A stretch of DNA of 64,000 bases from Mycoplasma sp. CAG:776 (GTDB lineage: Bacteria; Bacillota_I; Bacilli_A; RF39; UBA660). A program made the translations under genes and the position numbers. This document shows positions 27,370 to 36,002 of the stretch, in pieces. How positions within the stretch are numbered: the first letter of the stretch is position 1; each line of letters opens with the position of its first letter. Where the stretch lies: NCBI GenBank assembly GCA_000438195.1, contig FR903076.1, forward strand, positions 145,616 to 209,615. Reading direction: 5' to 3'. The notes under the pieces were generated by a model. The model saw nothing but the letters and a program-made list of their open reading frames with translations, ran no database searches and had not been told where the DNA came from.

Positions 27370-27869
27370 TATCATGGATAATTATTATATTTTTACTTGT
27401 TTTATGTTTGGAATTAACCATCAAATATTTTTATCCTACCAAAATTAAATTAAAAGTAATAAGTCCTCTAAAAATGCCTGAAAAAATGAATAAAAAACAA
27501 GTAGAGTATATTAGTTATATTCTAAATGCTTGTATAATAGATATAACCTACTTAATCATTATAATCCTTCCATTGCCCATTTATTTTTCTTTACCGATAT
27601 CATTTTTAATTTTATTTTTATTAATTTATATATCTTATAAAATATTAATAATATACCTTACAAAACCAACAAAAGAAAAACATGAGAAAGAAAAAAATAA
27701 AAATAAAATTAACTTTTATTACTGTATCTTCTTTACCATTCTCCTCTTTCTAATTTTATTAATCCATTTTAATATTTTAAGTCTCATATTTTTGATACTA
27801 ACTCTCTTAAGTACAATTATTTTCTATAAAAGGCAAAAACAAACTATAAAAACGAAAGATAAGCTTTAA
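27366..27869 (+). CDS. Four-helix membrane protein, unknown
   Basis: The protein (167 aa) has about four or five membrane helices, a lysine-rich loop (about residues 100-115) and a basic tail. It overlaps the VirB6-like gene by four bases and has AAGGAGG upstream, so it is co-translated with it. Its position suggests it is an accessory membrane part of the same secretion or surface system. I recognise no family. A terminator follows. Confidence 0.6.
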   Translation: MISWIIIIFLLVLCLELTIKYFYPTKIKLKVISPLKMPEKMNKKQVEYISYILNACIIDITYLIIIILPLPIYFSLPISFLILFLLIYISYKILIIYLTKPTKEKHEKEKNKNKINFYYCIFFTILLFLILLIHFNILSLIFLILTLLSTIIFYKRQKQTIKTKDKL

Positions 27870-27891
27870 ATATAAGAATAAGTTTATCTTT
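27855..27891 (+). terminator. Terminator after VirB6-like operon
   Basis: A 12-bp stem (AAAGATAAGCTT with AAGTTTATCTTT, one G-U pair) spans the stop codon and is followed by a short TTAT tail. Confidence 0.65.
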
Positions 27892-28032
27892 TATATATAA
27901 TTACCAAAAATTATTAAAACAACACTTTTAGTACATTTTTATTCCTACAATGGTTTATTTTAAAAACGTACTTATTAATCCATTTTAATCACATTTTAAG
28001 ATCAAAAGCAAAAAAGATCTTTTATATATATA

Positions 28033-28061
28033 TTGATCATCAAAAGAAAATATGTTATACT
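28033..28061 (+). promoter_or_regulatory. Promoter of the AIPR gene
   Basis: TTGATC at 28033-28038 and TATACT at 28056-28061 are spaced by 17 bases, just ahead of the GGTGATA ribosome site. Confidence 0.7.
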
Positions 28062-28080
28062 TTTTTTAAGTGGTGATAAA

Positions 28081-30042
28081 ATGGAAAAAGAAACATTTAA
28101 AAACAGTATTTATTTTTGTATGGAAAACATGTTAAAGGTTAAAAAAAAGGAATATTTAACTTTAGAAGAAATATATAATGAAGTAGCTAATTATTTAGAA
28201 AAGGAAAACAATGCTACTTTTCAAAGCCAAATTCGTGGTAGACTTCAAGAAAACTGTCCGCAATCATCGAATTTTAAAGGAAATCCTTTATTCTATACTA
28301 AAAGCATACATTCTGGTCTATGGACAATAATTAAAAAGAAAAAATACATAAGAGATAAAGATAATAAATATCTAGTTACAGAAGATGATTGGAAAACAGT
28401 AGTGCAAACAGAAAAAATAGGTTATGATTATCAATGTGATAAGGATACAGATAATATTTATAAAGGAAAGTTAATAGCAAATCTTGGCAAAGAGAAAGCC
28501 CAAGTAATCCTAGAAGAATTAGAAAAGATAAAAAAAATATTAATTGATAATAATGTTTTTAGTGAAGGAAAATTAAATTATGGTAATGCTTTTGAAGTAT
28601 TTGCAATTAGTACACTTCATAATATAAGTTATGAATCATGTATAAAAAAATATTTAGTTAAGGGAAGTAATGATGGAAAAATTGATGCGATTTATTATGA
28701 TAATAATAGAGTAGATGTTTATCAAATAAAAGTAGGTGATATAAAGCCAGAAGACAAAAACCTTTTAGAAGCTAATTATGACTTATGCCAACGCCATCAA
28801 ACTCCTAAAGATGGAGAGGATTTGTTTCGTTTTATAGAGAAAAATAGAGAATTTTTAAAAGGAAAAACAGTATTATTTCATATTATTTCCAGTTACATCA
28901 AAAATTCTGAAATCAATAAAACTCCTAATGAAATTTATAAAATGTTTTTTGAAAATAAACTATTACCTACAAAAACAAATAATTTAAAATTAGAAATTTT
29001 AAAACCAAAAAAATATAATAATGAGGTATATCAGAATAATGTTTCTAAAGATGAAAACAATAATTTTATCTTTTATATAAGAGCAGATGAATTTATAGAA
29101 TGCTTACTAAGGAGTTTAGGAATTTCTAGTTTAAATAGTCAAGAAATAGATTTATCTAAATATTTTAATGATAATGTAAGAGGAAAATTAAAAGTAAATA
29201 AAAAAATACAATATACAATTAAAAATGAACCAGAAAATTTTGTCAAGTATAATAATGGTATTAATATAACAGGAAATGTAGAAGATTTAACAAATGCTAT
29301 ATTAATAACAGATCCCATTATCAATAATGGGCAGCAGACCATTACAACATTAATAGAAACGAAAAAAAATTTAGATAAAATTATTTTACCTATTAAAATT
29401 ACGAATGAAAATAATATGGAAATCAAAGCAAAAATATCACAATATACAAATGAACAAGTTAAAGTAAAAGCAGTAGATATTTTATCATTAAATTCAGAAA
29501 TACGTTTAATACAACAATTACTATATAAAAATAATCAATATTTTTTAGAAATTTATACATCTGGAAAAAAAGGTTATAATGAAATTATTAAAAAAATATA
29601 TCCTAAAAATAATATTATAAAATTACTTGATTTTTTGAAATTATATTTTTCAGTTGAAAATCCTAAACAACTAGGAAATTGGAAAAATAATCCAAATAAT
29701 GTCCTAGAAGAAATCAATATAAATAAACCATTTGATTTAAACCAATCTCTAAAAATTTGTAAAGCTATTTCTGATTATAAAAACTATATTAACCAAGTAG
29801 AAAACAAAAAAGAAAAGGCTGATTTAAAATCTGCTGATTTAGCTTTTATGTATCTAATGGTTTCAGAAAATATGAATCCTGAAAATGCAAATATAATCAT
29901 CAAAAATATAAATAATAAATACTATTATAGCATTCAAGATAAGAAGAGTAAATTGATAGATATATATAAAAGTTCATCTATTATAAATAAAATATTAGAA
30001 GAAATAAAACATCAAAAATATACAGAACCTGTTAATAAATAG
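28081..30042 (+). CDS. AIPR-family phage-defence protein with nuclease-like domain
   Basis: The protein (653 aa) has three parts. The N-terminal 80 residues look like a HARE/restriction-type winged helix (LTLEEIYNEVANYLEK and a GLWTI end). Residues about 175-225 contain a PD-(D/E)XK-like core (GKIDAIYYDNNRVDVYQIK). Residues about 350-560 carry the AIPR signature with VRGKL, NFVKYNNGINIT and DPIINNGQQTIT. AIPR (abortive infection phage resistance) proteins are predicted phage-defence or restriction factors. The ATG at 28081 with GGTGATA is preferred over an upstream start inside the promoter. It has its own promoter, is flanked by a gene fragment and a tRNA, and looks like an acquired defence cargo. 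Confidence 0.82.
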   Translation: MEKETFKNSIYFCMENMLKVKKKEYLTLEEIYNEVANYLEKENNATFQSQIRGRLQENCPQSSNFKGNPLFYTKSIHSGLWTIIKKKKYIRDKDNKYLVTEDDWKTVVQTEKIGYDYQCDKDTDNIYKGKLIANLGKEKAQVILEELEKIKKILIDNNVFSEGKLNYGNAFEVFAISTLHNISYESCIKKYLVKGSNDGKIDAIYYDNNRVDVYQIKVGDIKPEDKNLLEANYDLCQRHQTPKDGEDLFRFIEKNREFLKGKTVLFHIISSYIKNSEINKTPNEIYKMFFENKLLPTKTNNLKLEILKPKKYNNEVYQNNVSKDENNNFIFYIRADEFIECLLRSLGISSLNSQEIDLSKYFNDNVRGKLKVNKKIQYTIKNEPENFVKYNNGINITGNVEDLTNAILITDPIINNGQQTITTLIETKKNLDKIILPIKITNENNMEIKAKISQYTNEQVKVKAVDILSLNSEIRLIQQLLYKNNQYFLEIYTSGKKGYNEIIKKIYPKNNIIKLLDFLKLYFSVENPKQLGNWKNNPNNVLEEININKPFDLNQSLKICKAISDYKNYINQVENKKEKADLKSADLAFMYLMVSENMNPENANIIIKNINNKYYYSIQDKKSKLIDIYKSSSIINKILEEIKHQKYTEPVNK

Positions 30043-30054
30043 AATTTTTAAAAA

Positions 30055-30480
30055 ATGAAAAAGAAACAATTAAAAGAACATAAATTTAGTACTGGTGCTA
30101 AAATTGGACTTACAATAATTCAATTAATTTGTGCTGGAATTGTCGTATATCATACTTTATTCACAACTGGCTTCTACTTTACAACAATTCATGCTTTATG
30201 TGCTATTTTAACATTCTTAACTTTGTTAAACCAAGACTACTTAACAAAATTATTAAATCACAAAATATGGAAATATCCAGGTAAATTAGCATTATATATT
30301 TATATGTTACATTTCCCAATTGTTGGTGTTCTATATAAATCATTTAATATTACCAATATACCATGTTTAGTAATCGTAACTGTAGTAGTAACAATAGGAT
30401 TATCTATGTTGGTTATGTTTATAGTAGATAATGTGATTACTCCAAAATTAACCCGCAAAAAAGAAATAGCAACAAACTAA
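30055..30480 (+). pseudogene. C-terminal fragment of an acyltransferase-3 membrane protein
   Basis: The 141 residues contain about four membrane helices and the acyltransferase-3 C-terminal pattern WKYPGKLALYIYMLHFPIV. Whole members of this family have about 10 helices and 330 or more residues, with catalytic His in the N-terminal part, which is missing here. There is no ribosome site before the ATG at 30055, only 12 bases from the AIPR stop. I read it as the remnant of a gene cut off by arrival of the AIPR gene. A functional small membrane protein cannot be fully excluded. Confidence 0.7.
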
Positions 30481-30490
30481 ATAGTGTAGG

Positions 30491-30518
30491 AAAAAGTAAA
30501 CAATATCGTTTACTTTTT
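30491..30518 (+). terminator. Terminator after acyltransferase fragment
   Basis: An 11-bp stem (AAAAAGTAAAC with GTTTACTTTTT) has a 6-base loop and a T tail. Confidence 0.8.
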
Positions 30519-30590
30519 TGCATTTTATAATAACATTTTAAGTTCTTGCAATTCATTAATTGTTTTACTAACAAAATGTTACGTAAAAAC

Positions 30591-30613
30591 TAAAAAACTC
30601 CGTAAATACGGAG
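30591..30613 (-). terminator. Terminator for tRNA-Thr
   Basis: On the minus strand, CTCCGT/ACGGAG forms a 6-bp stem with a 4-base loop (30598-30613), followed by T residues at 30591-30597. Confidence 0.8.
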
Positions 30614-30625
30614 AACAAAACATAA

Positions 30626-30699
30626 TGGTGCTGAATGACTGAATTGAACAGTCCTCTGATGCTTACCATGCATCTGTTTTACCACTAAACTAAATCAGC
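30626..30699 (-). tRNA. tRNA-Thr, anticodon GGT, CCA encoded
   Basis: The minus strand folds as a cloverleaf: acceptor GCTGATT with ATTCAGC, D stem GTTT/AAAC with loop AGTGGTA, anticodon stem GATGC/GCATC with loop ATGGTAA (anticodon GGT), T stem GACTG/CAGTC with loop TTCAATT, discriminator A and CCA. One T-T mismatch lies at acceptor pair 6-67. It has a clean promoter and terminator. Confidence 0.93.
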
Positions 30700-30707
30700 A
30701 TATTAAA

Positions 30708-30736
30708 ATTATAACAAATATATAGTTTTCATGCAA
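30708..30736 (-). promoter_or_regulatory. Promoter of tRNA-Thr
   Basis: On the minus strand TTGCAT and TATAAT are spaced by 17 bases, with the tRNA 5' end nine bases beyond the -10 element. Confidence 0.8.
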
Positions 30737-30773
30737 TATCTATGTTATAATTTATAACAAGGATGGTGTTTTT

Positions 30774-31484
30774 ATGAATGTACCAAACCATGTAGCGATT
30801 ATTATGGACGGCAATGGAAGATGGGCTGAAAAAAGAGGACTAAAAAGAAGTATGGGGCACTTAGAAGGAAGTAAAACTTTAGAAAAATTAGCCATTCATG
30901 CGATAGATATGGGAGTGAGTATATTAAGTGTTTATGCTTTTTCGACAGATAATTTCAAAAGAAGTGAAGAAGAAGTAAAATATTTAATGGATTTAGTTGT
31001 TAAATATTTTAATACAAAATTTGAAAAAATAAATAAAAAAGGTGTAAAGGTAGTAATATCCGGAAGAAAAGAAAATTTAAGAGCAGATGTTATTGAAGCC
31101 ATTAAAAATATTGAGGAGAAAACCAAAAATAATACGAAAGGGATTTTAAATATTTGTTTGAATTATGGCGGACAAGAGGAAATAATAGATGGAGCAATTA
31201 AATTAGCAAAAGATATTAAAAATGGTTTAGATATAAAAAGTTTTAAAAGAGAAGATTTTTATCATTATTTATATCATGAATTACCTCCAATTGATTTATT
31301 AATCCGCACAGGAGGAGAAGAAAGAGTAAGTAATTTTATGTTATATCAAATGAGCTACAGTGAATTTTATTTTACGGATACATATTTTCCAGATTTTGAT
31401 AAATCAGAGTTCAATAAAGCAATATTCATGTATGAAAATAGAGATCGTAGGTTTGGAGGGCTAAACCATAAAAAAAATAGTTAA
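30774..31484 (+). CDS. uppS: Undecaprenyl diphosphate synthase (cis-prenyltransferase)
   Basis: UppS makes the C55 lipid carrier for wall polymers. The 236-residue product shows IIMDGNGRWA at residues 9-18 with catalytic Asp12, the STDNFKRS segment, and RTGGEERVSNFMLYQ with the expected substrate-binding arginines. ATG at 30774 follows GGATGGTG. In many Bacillota cdsA follows, but here a small membrane protein gene overlaps its 3' end. The plus-strand promoter is weak and must overlap the divergent tRNA-Thr promoter region. Confidence 0.95.
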   Translation: MNVPNHVAIIMDGNGRWAEKRGLKRSMGHLEGSKTLEKLAIHAIDMGVSILSVYAFSTDNFKRSEEEVKYLMDLVVKYFNTKFEKINKKGVKVVISGRKENLRADVIEAIKNIEEKTKNNTKGILNICLNYGGQEEIIDGAIKLAKDIKNGLDIKSFKREDFYHYLYHELPPIDLLIRTGGEERVSNFMLYQMSYSEFYFTDTYFPDFDKSEFNKAIFMYENRDRRFGGLNHKKNS

Positions 31485-31920
31485 ATTTCTAGACCAACAT
31501 CGTATTATTTTAGTAGTATTAATATTAATTATCGTTAGTACAACCTTTCTAGGAATAAATTCTTATCTATTTCTTCATCATGAATTTTTACCTTTAACTT
31601 GTACAGATGGAATAAATGAAGAATACTGTTATTCAAAAAAAAATAAAATCTTAGTAGAGCCAGAGGGTAGTAAAGAAACTTTTTTTACTGAATATCAAGA
31701 AGAAATTGAAGCATTAAAAAAGAAATATAGGCTAGATGATTTTAATTTTTACACTGCTTACTATTACCAAGTAGTTTCAGACTTAGAATATGAATTAACA
31801 GGAGAGAATAAAGAATTAAAAGACTTTTTTGAAGTATATGCAAATACTTATGATTTAGAAAATTATTATTTAAAAAATAATCTTTATTTTAGATGGTTTT
31901 ACCGCTATAAAATAAATTAA
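31468..31920 (+). CDS. Membrane-anchored protein with apparent ATA start, unknown
   Basis: A 151-codon open frame overlaps the last 17 bases of uppS. It has no ATG, GTG or TTG anywhere, and an in-frame stop lies only three bases before the proposed start. The first usable codon is ATA at 31468, seven bases after GGAGGG, which is ideal spacing. The 150-residue product has a basic N-terminus, one membrane helix (about 13-33), and an outward domain of about 115 residues with two cysteines and many aromatic residues near the C-terminus. I recognise no family. The coding frame, clean topology and placed ribosome site support a real gene using a rare start codon, though an ATT further in is possible. 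Confidence 0.6.
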   Translation: MKKIVKFLDQHRIILVVLILIIVSTTFLGINSYLFLHHEFLPLTCTDGINEEYCYSKKNKILVEPEGSKETFFTEYQEEIEALKKKYRLDDFNFYTAYYYQVVSDLEYELTGENKELKDFFEVYANTYDLENYYLKNNLYFRWFYRYKIN

Positions 31921-31924
31921 TATC

Positions 31925-31953
31925 TTTCACTTTTAAATGAATTGTAGTATAAT
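31925..31953 (+). promoter_or_regulatory. Promoter of the VirD4-like gene
   Basis: TTTCAC at 31925-31930 and TATAAT at 31948-31953 are spaced by 17 bases. Confidence 0.65.
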
Positions 31954-31982
31954 ACTTTTAGTTTGTGATTGGGAGGAAAAAT

Positions 31983-34283
31983 ATGAAATTTAAAATAACA
32001 CCAAAAGATGCTTTAATTTTTTGTTTATACTGTTTATTATTATTATATTTATGTGCAATCGCTGTTTTAAATTTCTCATCATTTATTAATGAAGGAGAAT
32101 TTTACGGCTTACTCCCATTTAAAGCTTTTACAAGTGATTACATTGTGATAACTTTATTTATGTTTGTCATTGCTCTAATTTTAATATTTACAAGCGTTTC
32201 TTCTTATATTTTTAATAAAGAAAAAGGGAAAGGTATTGGCATAAAAATTGGTGAAAAACAAGAAAGTGGTTATGCAAGGTGGAGTACAGATAAAGAAATT
32301 AAAAACGATACTAATATAGCTAAGGTAGATCCTAAAGCTGATACTTTAAATGCTGCCGGAATTCCATTAATTAATAATGGTAAAGAAATATGGGTAGATA
32401 ACGGAGAATATCATAATTTAGTTATTGGTTCAACAGGATCAGGTAAAACACAAACCATTGTAAAGCCAATGGTAAACTTATTAGCCAAAAAAGGCGAATC
32501 CATGATTATTACCGATCCTAAAGGTGAAATTTATAAATATGCTGCAACAGCTTTAAAAGAAAGAGGATACAAAATAATAGTTTTAAATTTTAGAGAACCA
32601 GCTCATGGAAACGCATGGAATCCTCTTACTTTACCATATCGTTATTACAAAGAGGGAAATACAGATAAATCAACAGAGCTATTAGATGACGTTGCTTTAA
32701 ATATTTTATATGATCAATCAAAGAAAAATAGTGATTCTGATTTCTGGGAAAAAAGTGCTGCTGACTATTTTTCAGGGTTAGCTTTAGGACTATTTTATGA
32801 TGCTCAAGAAAAAGAAGTAAATTTAAATAGTATTAACTATATGTCTAGTGTAGGTGAAGAGCGCTATGCCACAAGTAATTATATTAAAGAGTATTTTAAT
32901 TTAAAAGGAGCTGAATCAAGTCCATATATTTTTGCTTCCAATACCATTAATGCACCAAATGAAACAAAGGGTGGTATTTTATCTACCTTTAGACAAAAAA
33001 TAAGATTATTTTCATCACGTGAGAGTTTAAGTGAAATGCTTGCTTATAGCGATTTTAATATGCAAGACATCGGTCGCGAAAAAACAGCGGTTTTCATGAT
33101 TATCCACGATGAAAAGAAAACTTACCATTCTTTAATGACGATTTTTATTAAACAATGCTATGAAACGCTGATTGATGTTGCTCAAGAAAATGGGGGAAAG
33201 CTACCATTTAGAACTAATTTTATCTTAGATGAGTTTGCCAATATGCCACCTTTAAAAGATGTGGATTCTATGGTTAGTGCAGCTCGTTCGAGAGATATTC
33301 GCTTTACTTTTATCATTCAAAACTTTGCTCAATTAAATGATGTTTATGGTAAAGAAGTAGGAGAAATAATTAAAGGTAACTGTGGTAATTTAGTATACTT
33401 AATTTCTACTGAATTAGCAGCTTTAGAAGAAATATCTAAAATGTGTGGAGAGGTAAAATCAAAAGAGAAAGATAAGACAGCATCTACACCATTAGTAACC
33501 GTATCAGATTTACAAAAACTAAAATTATTTGAAGCTATTATTATTCGCTTGCGTAAAAATCCATTTAAGACGAAACTTGAACCAGATTTTAAAATGGATT
33601 GGGGGATGACAAGAGAAGAAGCTCCATATCCAAATAGAGAGATTAAAAAAATTGAATTATTTGATTTAAAGAAATTTGTAACAGAAGAAAAAAGAAAACA
33701 AATGATGAATAATTTAGAAAATAATAATCAGGCTCCAAGTCCATTTAGTAGTAATTTTGGTAATCCATTTATGTCGGGTACTACAAATCCATTTACTTCT
33801 ACTCCTATAGGAGCCTCAACTCCAATAGCCTCATCTAATAATATGACTAATCCATTTAATTCAAATCCAATGTTTAATAAACCAATGAATAGTTTATCTG
33901 ATATGGATATTGATCAAATGATGAAAGATATAGATAGAAGATTAAAGGAATTAGATGAAGAAGAAGCAAGACAAAAAGAAGAAATGGAGAAAAAAACAAA
34001 TCCAATTTCTGATATGGTAACAGAGAAAAAAGAAACATCAAATGTAGATTTACCTAAAGAAATACAAACAGAAAAAACAGTAGCAATGCCTAATACTACT
34101 ATGCCAAAGGTAGATGAATTATCAAGCGATAATGGCAAAGTAGCAGAGGAAAAAATAGAATTGCCAAAAGAACAAGAAATGAATTTAAATAAACCAAAGA
34201 TTAATGTCGATGCTGATAGTATTATTGTAAATGATAATGTAATAACAGATGACGAATTCTTCGATGATTTCTTTAACGAATAG
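31983..34283 (+). CDS. VirD4/TraG-like type IV secretion coupling ATPase
   Basis: The protein (766 aa) has two N-terminal membrane helices (about 9-30 and 52-73), a Walker A loop GSTGSGKTQT near residue 145, a Walker B segment FILDEFANMPP near 415, and the typical arginine and QN-rich motifs that follow. From about residue 570 the protein becomes disordered and low in complexity, with repeats of NPF motifs, then a coiled coil and an acidic tail ending EFFDDFFNE. VirD4 proteins recruit substrates to a secretion channel. The long tail is unusual and may bind substrates or partners. ATG at 31983 follows GGGAGG. No relaxase is in the window, so conjugation is not shown. Confidence 0.88.
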   Translation: MKFKITPKDALIFCLYCLLLLYLCAIAVLNFSSFINEGEFYGLLPFKAFTSDYIVITLFMFVIALILIFTSVSSYIFNKEKGKGIGIKIGEKQESGYARWSTDKEIKNDTNIAKVDPKADTLNAAGIPLINNGKEIWVDNGEYHNLVIGSTGSGKTQTIVKPMVNLLAKKGESMIITDPKGEIYKYAATALKERGYKIIVLNFREPAHGNAWNPLTLPYRYYKEGNTDKSTELLDDVALNILYDQSKKNSDSDFWEKSAADYFSGLALGLFYDAQEKEVNLNSINYMSSVGEERYATSNYIKEYFNLKGAESSPYIFASNTINAPNETKGGILSTFRQKIRLFSSRESLSEMLAYSDFNMQDIGREKTAVFMIIHDEKKTYHSLMTIFIKQCYETLIDVAQENGGKLPFRTNFILDEFANMPPLKDVDSMVSAARSRDIRFTFIIQNFAQLNDVYGKEVGEIIKGNCGNLVYLISTELAALEEISKMCGEVKSKEKDKTASTPLVTVSDLQKLKLFEAIIIRLRKNPFKTKLEPDFKMDWGMTREEAPYPNREIKKIELFDLKKFVTEEKRKQMMNNLENNNQAPSPFSSNFGNPFMSGTTNPFTSTPIGASTPIASSNNMTNPFNSNPMFNKPMNSLSDMDIDQMMKDIDRRLKELDEEEARQKEEMEKKTNPISDMVTEKKETSNVDLPKEIQTEKTVAMPNTTMPKVDELSSDNGKVAEEKIELPKEQEMNLNKPKINVDADSIIVNDNVITDDEFFDDFFNE

Positions 34284-34403
34284 AAATATATAAATCCCAT
34301 AAACATGAACTTATGGGATTTTATTATTTTTAGGTTTACATATGTAAATCATAAACATATAATCGAAATAACCAATATAACACAAAAATAATTTATTATT
34401 TAC

Positions 34404-34992
34404 TTAAATTCTTTTTTTTGATTTATCATTTAAATTTCCTAATTTTTTTCTATTAATAAAATGAAAATAAAAAAAGGAAGAAATAGAATAAAATATAAAA
34501 GATAAAATAGAACCTAATACAATAATAATAAAGAAACATAAAAGGGTAGTAAAAAAAGAACATATACCTAAAATAATTACCCTAGATACAAAAATATAAA
34601 TAAAATGCCAAAATGATGAAAAATAAGTTAAATCAATAATAAGACTAACGATAAAAGGAATAAAAATAGAACAAAGTAACATAGAAAAAAATTAATAATA
34701 AATAATTTGGGATAGAGAAATGAAAGTGCTTCTAAAAAACCATGCTTCCATTTCCAAATAAAACAAACAATACCTATAATAATAGTAATAATAATGCTAC
34801 ATAAAATACTAAAATATTCAATATCAAAATTTTCAAAAGAAAATGCATGAAGAAATAAATTTTTACAAAAAAAATAATTAACCATTATAGCAAAAATACC
34901 AAATACAACACCAAAGAAAATAGTATAAGATTGATGTTTTTTAAACAAATATCTGAATCTGTTATGACAGTAGTAATAATAACTTTTTTCAT
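34404..34992 (-). pseudogene. Frameshifted multi-helix membrane protein gene
   Basis: Two overlapping minus-strand frames (34948-34628 and 34682-34404) each encode about three membrane helices. A third, upstream frame starts at 34992 with ATG behind GAGG. Restoring one A in the A run after the ATG joins the upstream start (MKKSYYYCHN) to the first frame, and one shift near the A run at 34684-34690 joins the first to the second. The intact product would have about six helices and end RKKLGNLNDKSKK. Both breaks are at A homopolymers, so decay, phase variation and assembly error are all possible. No family is recognised. Confidence 0.5.
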
Positions 34993-35101
34993 ATAAACCT
35001 CGCTAAAAATTATTATAACATATATTTTCTTTTTTCTCAAAAACAGAGACAAATGTATTAAACCAAATTTCTTTTTTACATATACTAAATTAGTGATGTA
35101 T

Positions 35102-35359
35102 ATGAAAAGATTAAATATAAAAGACTATTATAAAAATATGGGAACGTTAATAGATATAGAACATCCTTTAGATTATGCTAGCTATCATCACCCTGATAGC
35201 ATTAACATTCCCTATGAAAAATTATTATTAAACTATAAAGCTTTACTAAATAAAGATGAAAAATACTTTATTGTTTGTAGTAAGGGAACTAAATCCAGAA
35301 AAGCCGTAAGTATATTAGAATTCTATGGCTATGATGTAACCCAAATGAGTTATGAATGA
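35102..35359 (+). CDS. Rhodanese-like domain protein
   Basis: The 85-residue protein is a small rhodanese fold. The segment LIDIEHPLDYASYHHPDSINIPY near the N-terminus (shown by LIDIEHPLDY and SINIPY) and the active-site loop VCSKGTKSRKA with its cysteine are as in single-domain rhodaneses. Such proteins carry persulfide sulfur, but the partner is not evident. An ATG at 35096 is also in frame; I prefer 35102, although the ribosome site is weak in either case. Its stop is two bases from the convergent regulator's stop. Confidence 0.75.
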   Translation: MKRLNIKDYYKNMGTLIDIEHPLDYASYHHPDSINIPYEKLLLNYKALLNKDEKYFIVCSKGTKSRKAVSILEFYGYDVTQMSYE

Positions 35360-35360
35360 T

Positions 35361-35816
35361 TTAAGGAAGATATTTTGGATTGTCAACTTTACCTAAAAGA
35401 TAATCAGCACTAAGATGAAATTTCAAACAAATAGTGTAAAGAAAAGGGGTAGCAATCAAATATCTTCCTTTTTCATAATCAGCAATCACCGATTGGGTAG
35501 TATTAAGAATAGAAGCAAGCTTTAATTGAGTTAATTTATGTTCTTTTCTAATTTCTTTAAGTCTCAATCCGGATTTAACTTTATCTAACCTTTTTATAGT
35601 ATTATTGTATTTCCTTATTTCAGTAAAACTAAAAACATAATCTATTGATACATCAAAAATATTAGTCAAATTCCAAAGATGTTTAGAAGGAATGATACTA
35701 TTTTGTAGTTCATATTCTTTATAAGTGCTACGATTAATATTTAGAAAACTTGCTATCTGCTCTTGAGTTAATTGTTTAGAAATTCTAATTGTTTTAAGTT
35801 TATTTCCATAATTCAT
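35361..35816 (-). CDS. Regulator with two tandem XRE helix-turn-helix domains
   Basis: The 151-residue protein has two XRE HTH domains, at about residues 5-62 (TQEQIASFLNINRSTYKEYE) and 84-140 (TQLKLASILNTTQSVIADYE). It shares this layout with the protein at 24327-24770. It is divergent from the surface-protein gene whose promoter contains a perfect 16-base palindrome, so it is a good candidate to bind that operator. That link is inference from position. A GGTGAAG site lies upstream of the start. Confidence 0.82.
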   Translation of the reverse strand: MNYGNKLKTIRISKQLTQEQIASFLNINRSTYKEYELQNSIIPSKHLWNLTNIFDVSIDYVFSFTEIRKYNNTIKRLDKVKSGLRLKEIRKEHKLTQLKLASILNTTQSVIADYEKGRYLIATPFLYTICLKFHLSADYLLGKVDNPKYLP

Positions 35817-35889
35817 TGTTCTTCACCATAACAATTGTCGCATTTATTGAAAAGAAAAAAATATAATGGCTAATATGCCGATATTTTTC

Positions 35890-35918
35890 TTGACTTTTGA
35901 ACTAGTTCAAATTATAAT
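35890..35918 (+). promoter_or_regulatory. Surface-protein promoter with palindromic operator in the spacer
   Basis: TTGACT (35890-35895) and TATAAT (35913-35918) have a 17-base spacer. Sixteen of those bases form a perfect palindrome, TTTGAACTAGTTCAAA (35896-35911). A regulator bound here would block RNA polymerase directly. Confidence 0.8.
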
Positions 35919-35922
35919 TTGA

Positions 35923-35954
35923 ATATAAGCTAGGAAACTCATCATAGCTTATAT
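35923..35954 (+). promoter_or_regulatory. Stem-loop in surface-protein 5' leader
   Basis: Arms TATAAGCTA and TAGCTTATA (9 bp) enclose 12 bases just after the promoter. No T run follows, so it is not a terminator; it may stabilise the mRNA. Confidence 0.5.
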
Positions 35955-36002
35955 AAATAAAAAAATAAATGAAGGTATACTTCACAGAAAGAGAGCTAAG
36001 AT

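Noticed and set aside
28000..30760. Attachment-site duplication for an element integrated at tRNA-Thr
   Set aside because: I looked for a second copy of the tRNA 3' end (TTCAATTCAGTC) on the left side and found none, and there is no integrase.
33914..34306. 130-residue minus-strand frame at the VirD4 tail
   Set aside because: Serine/phenylalanine-rich shadow of the low-complexity tail, with no start signal.
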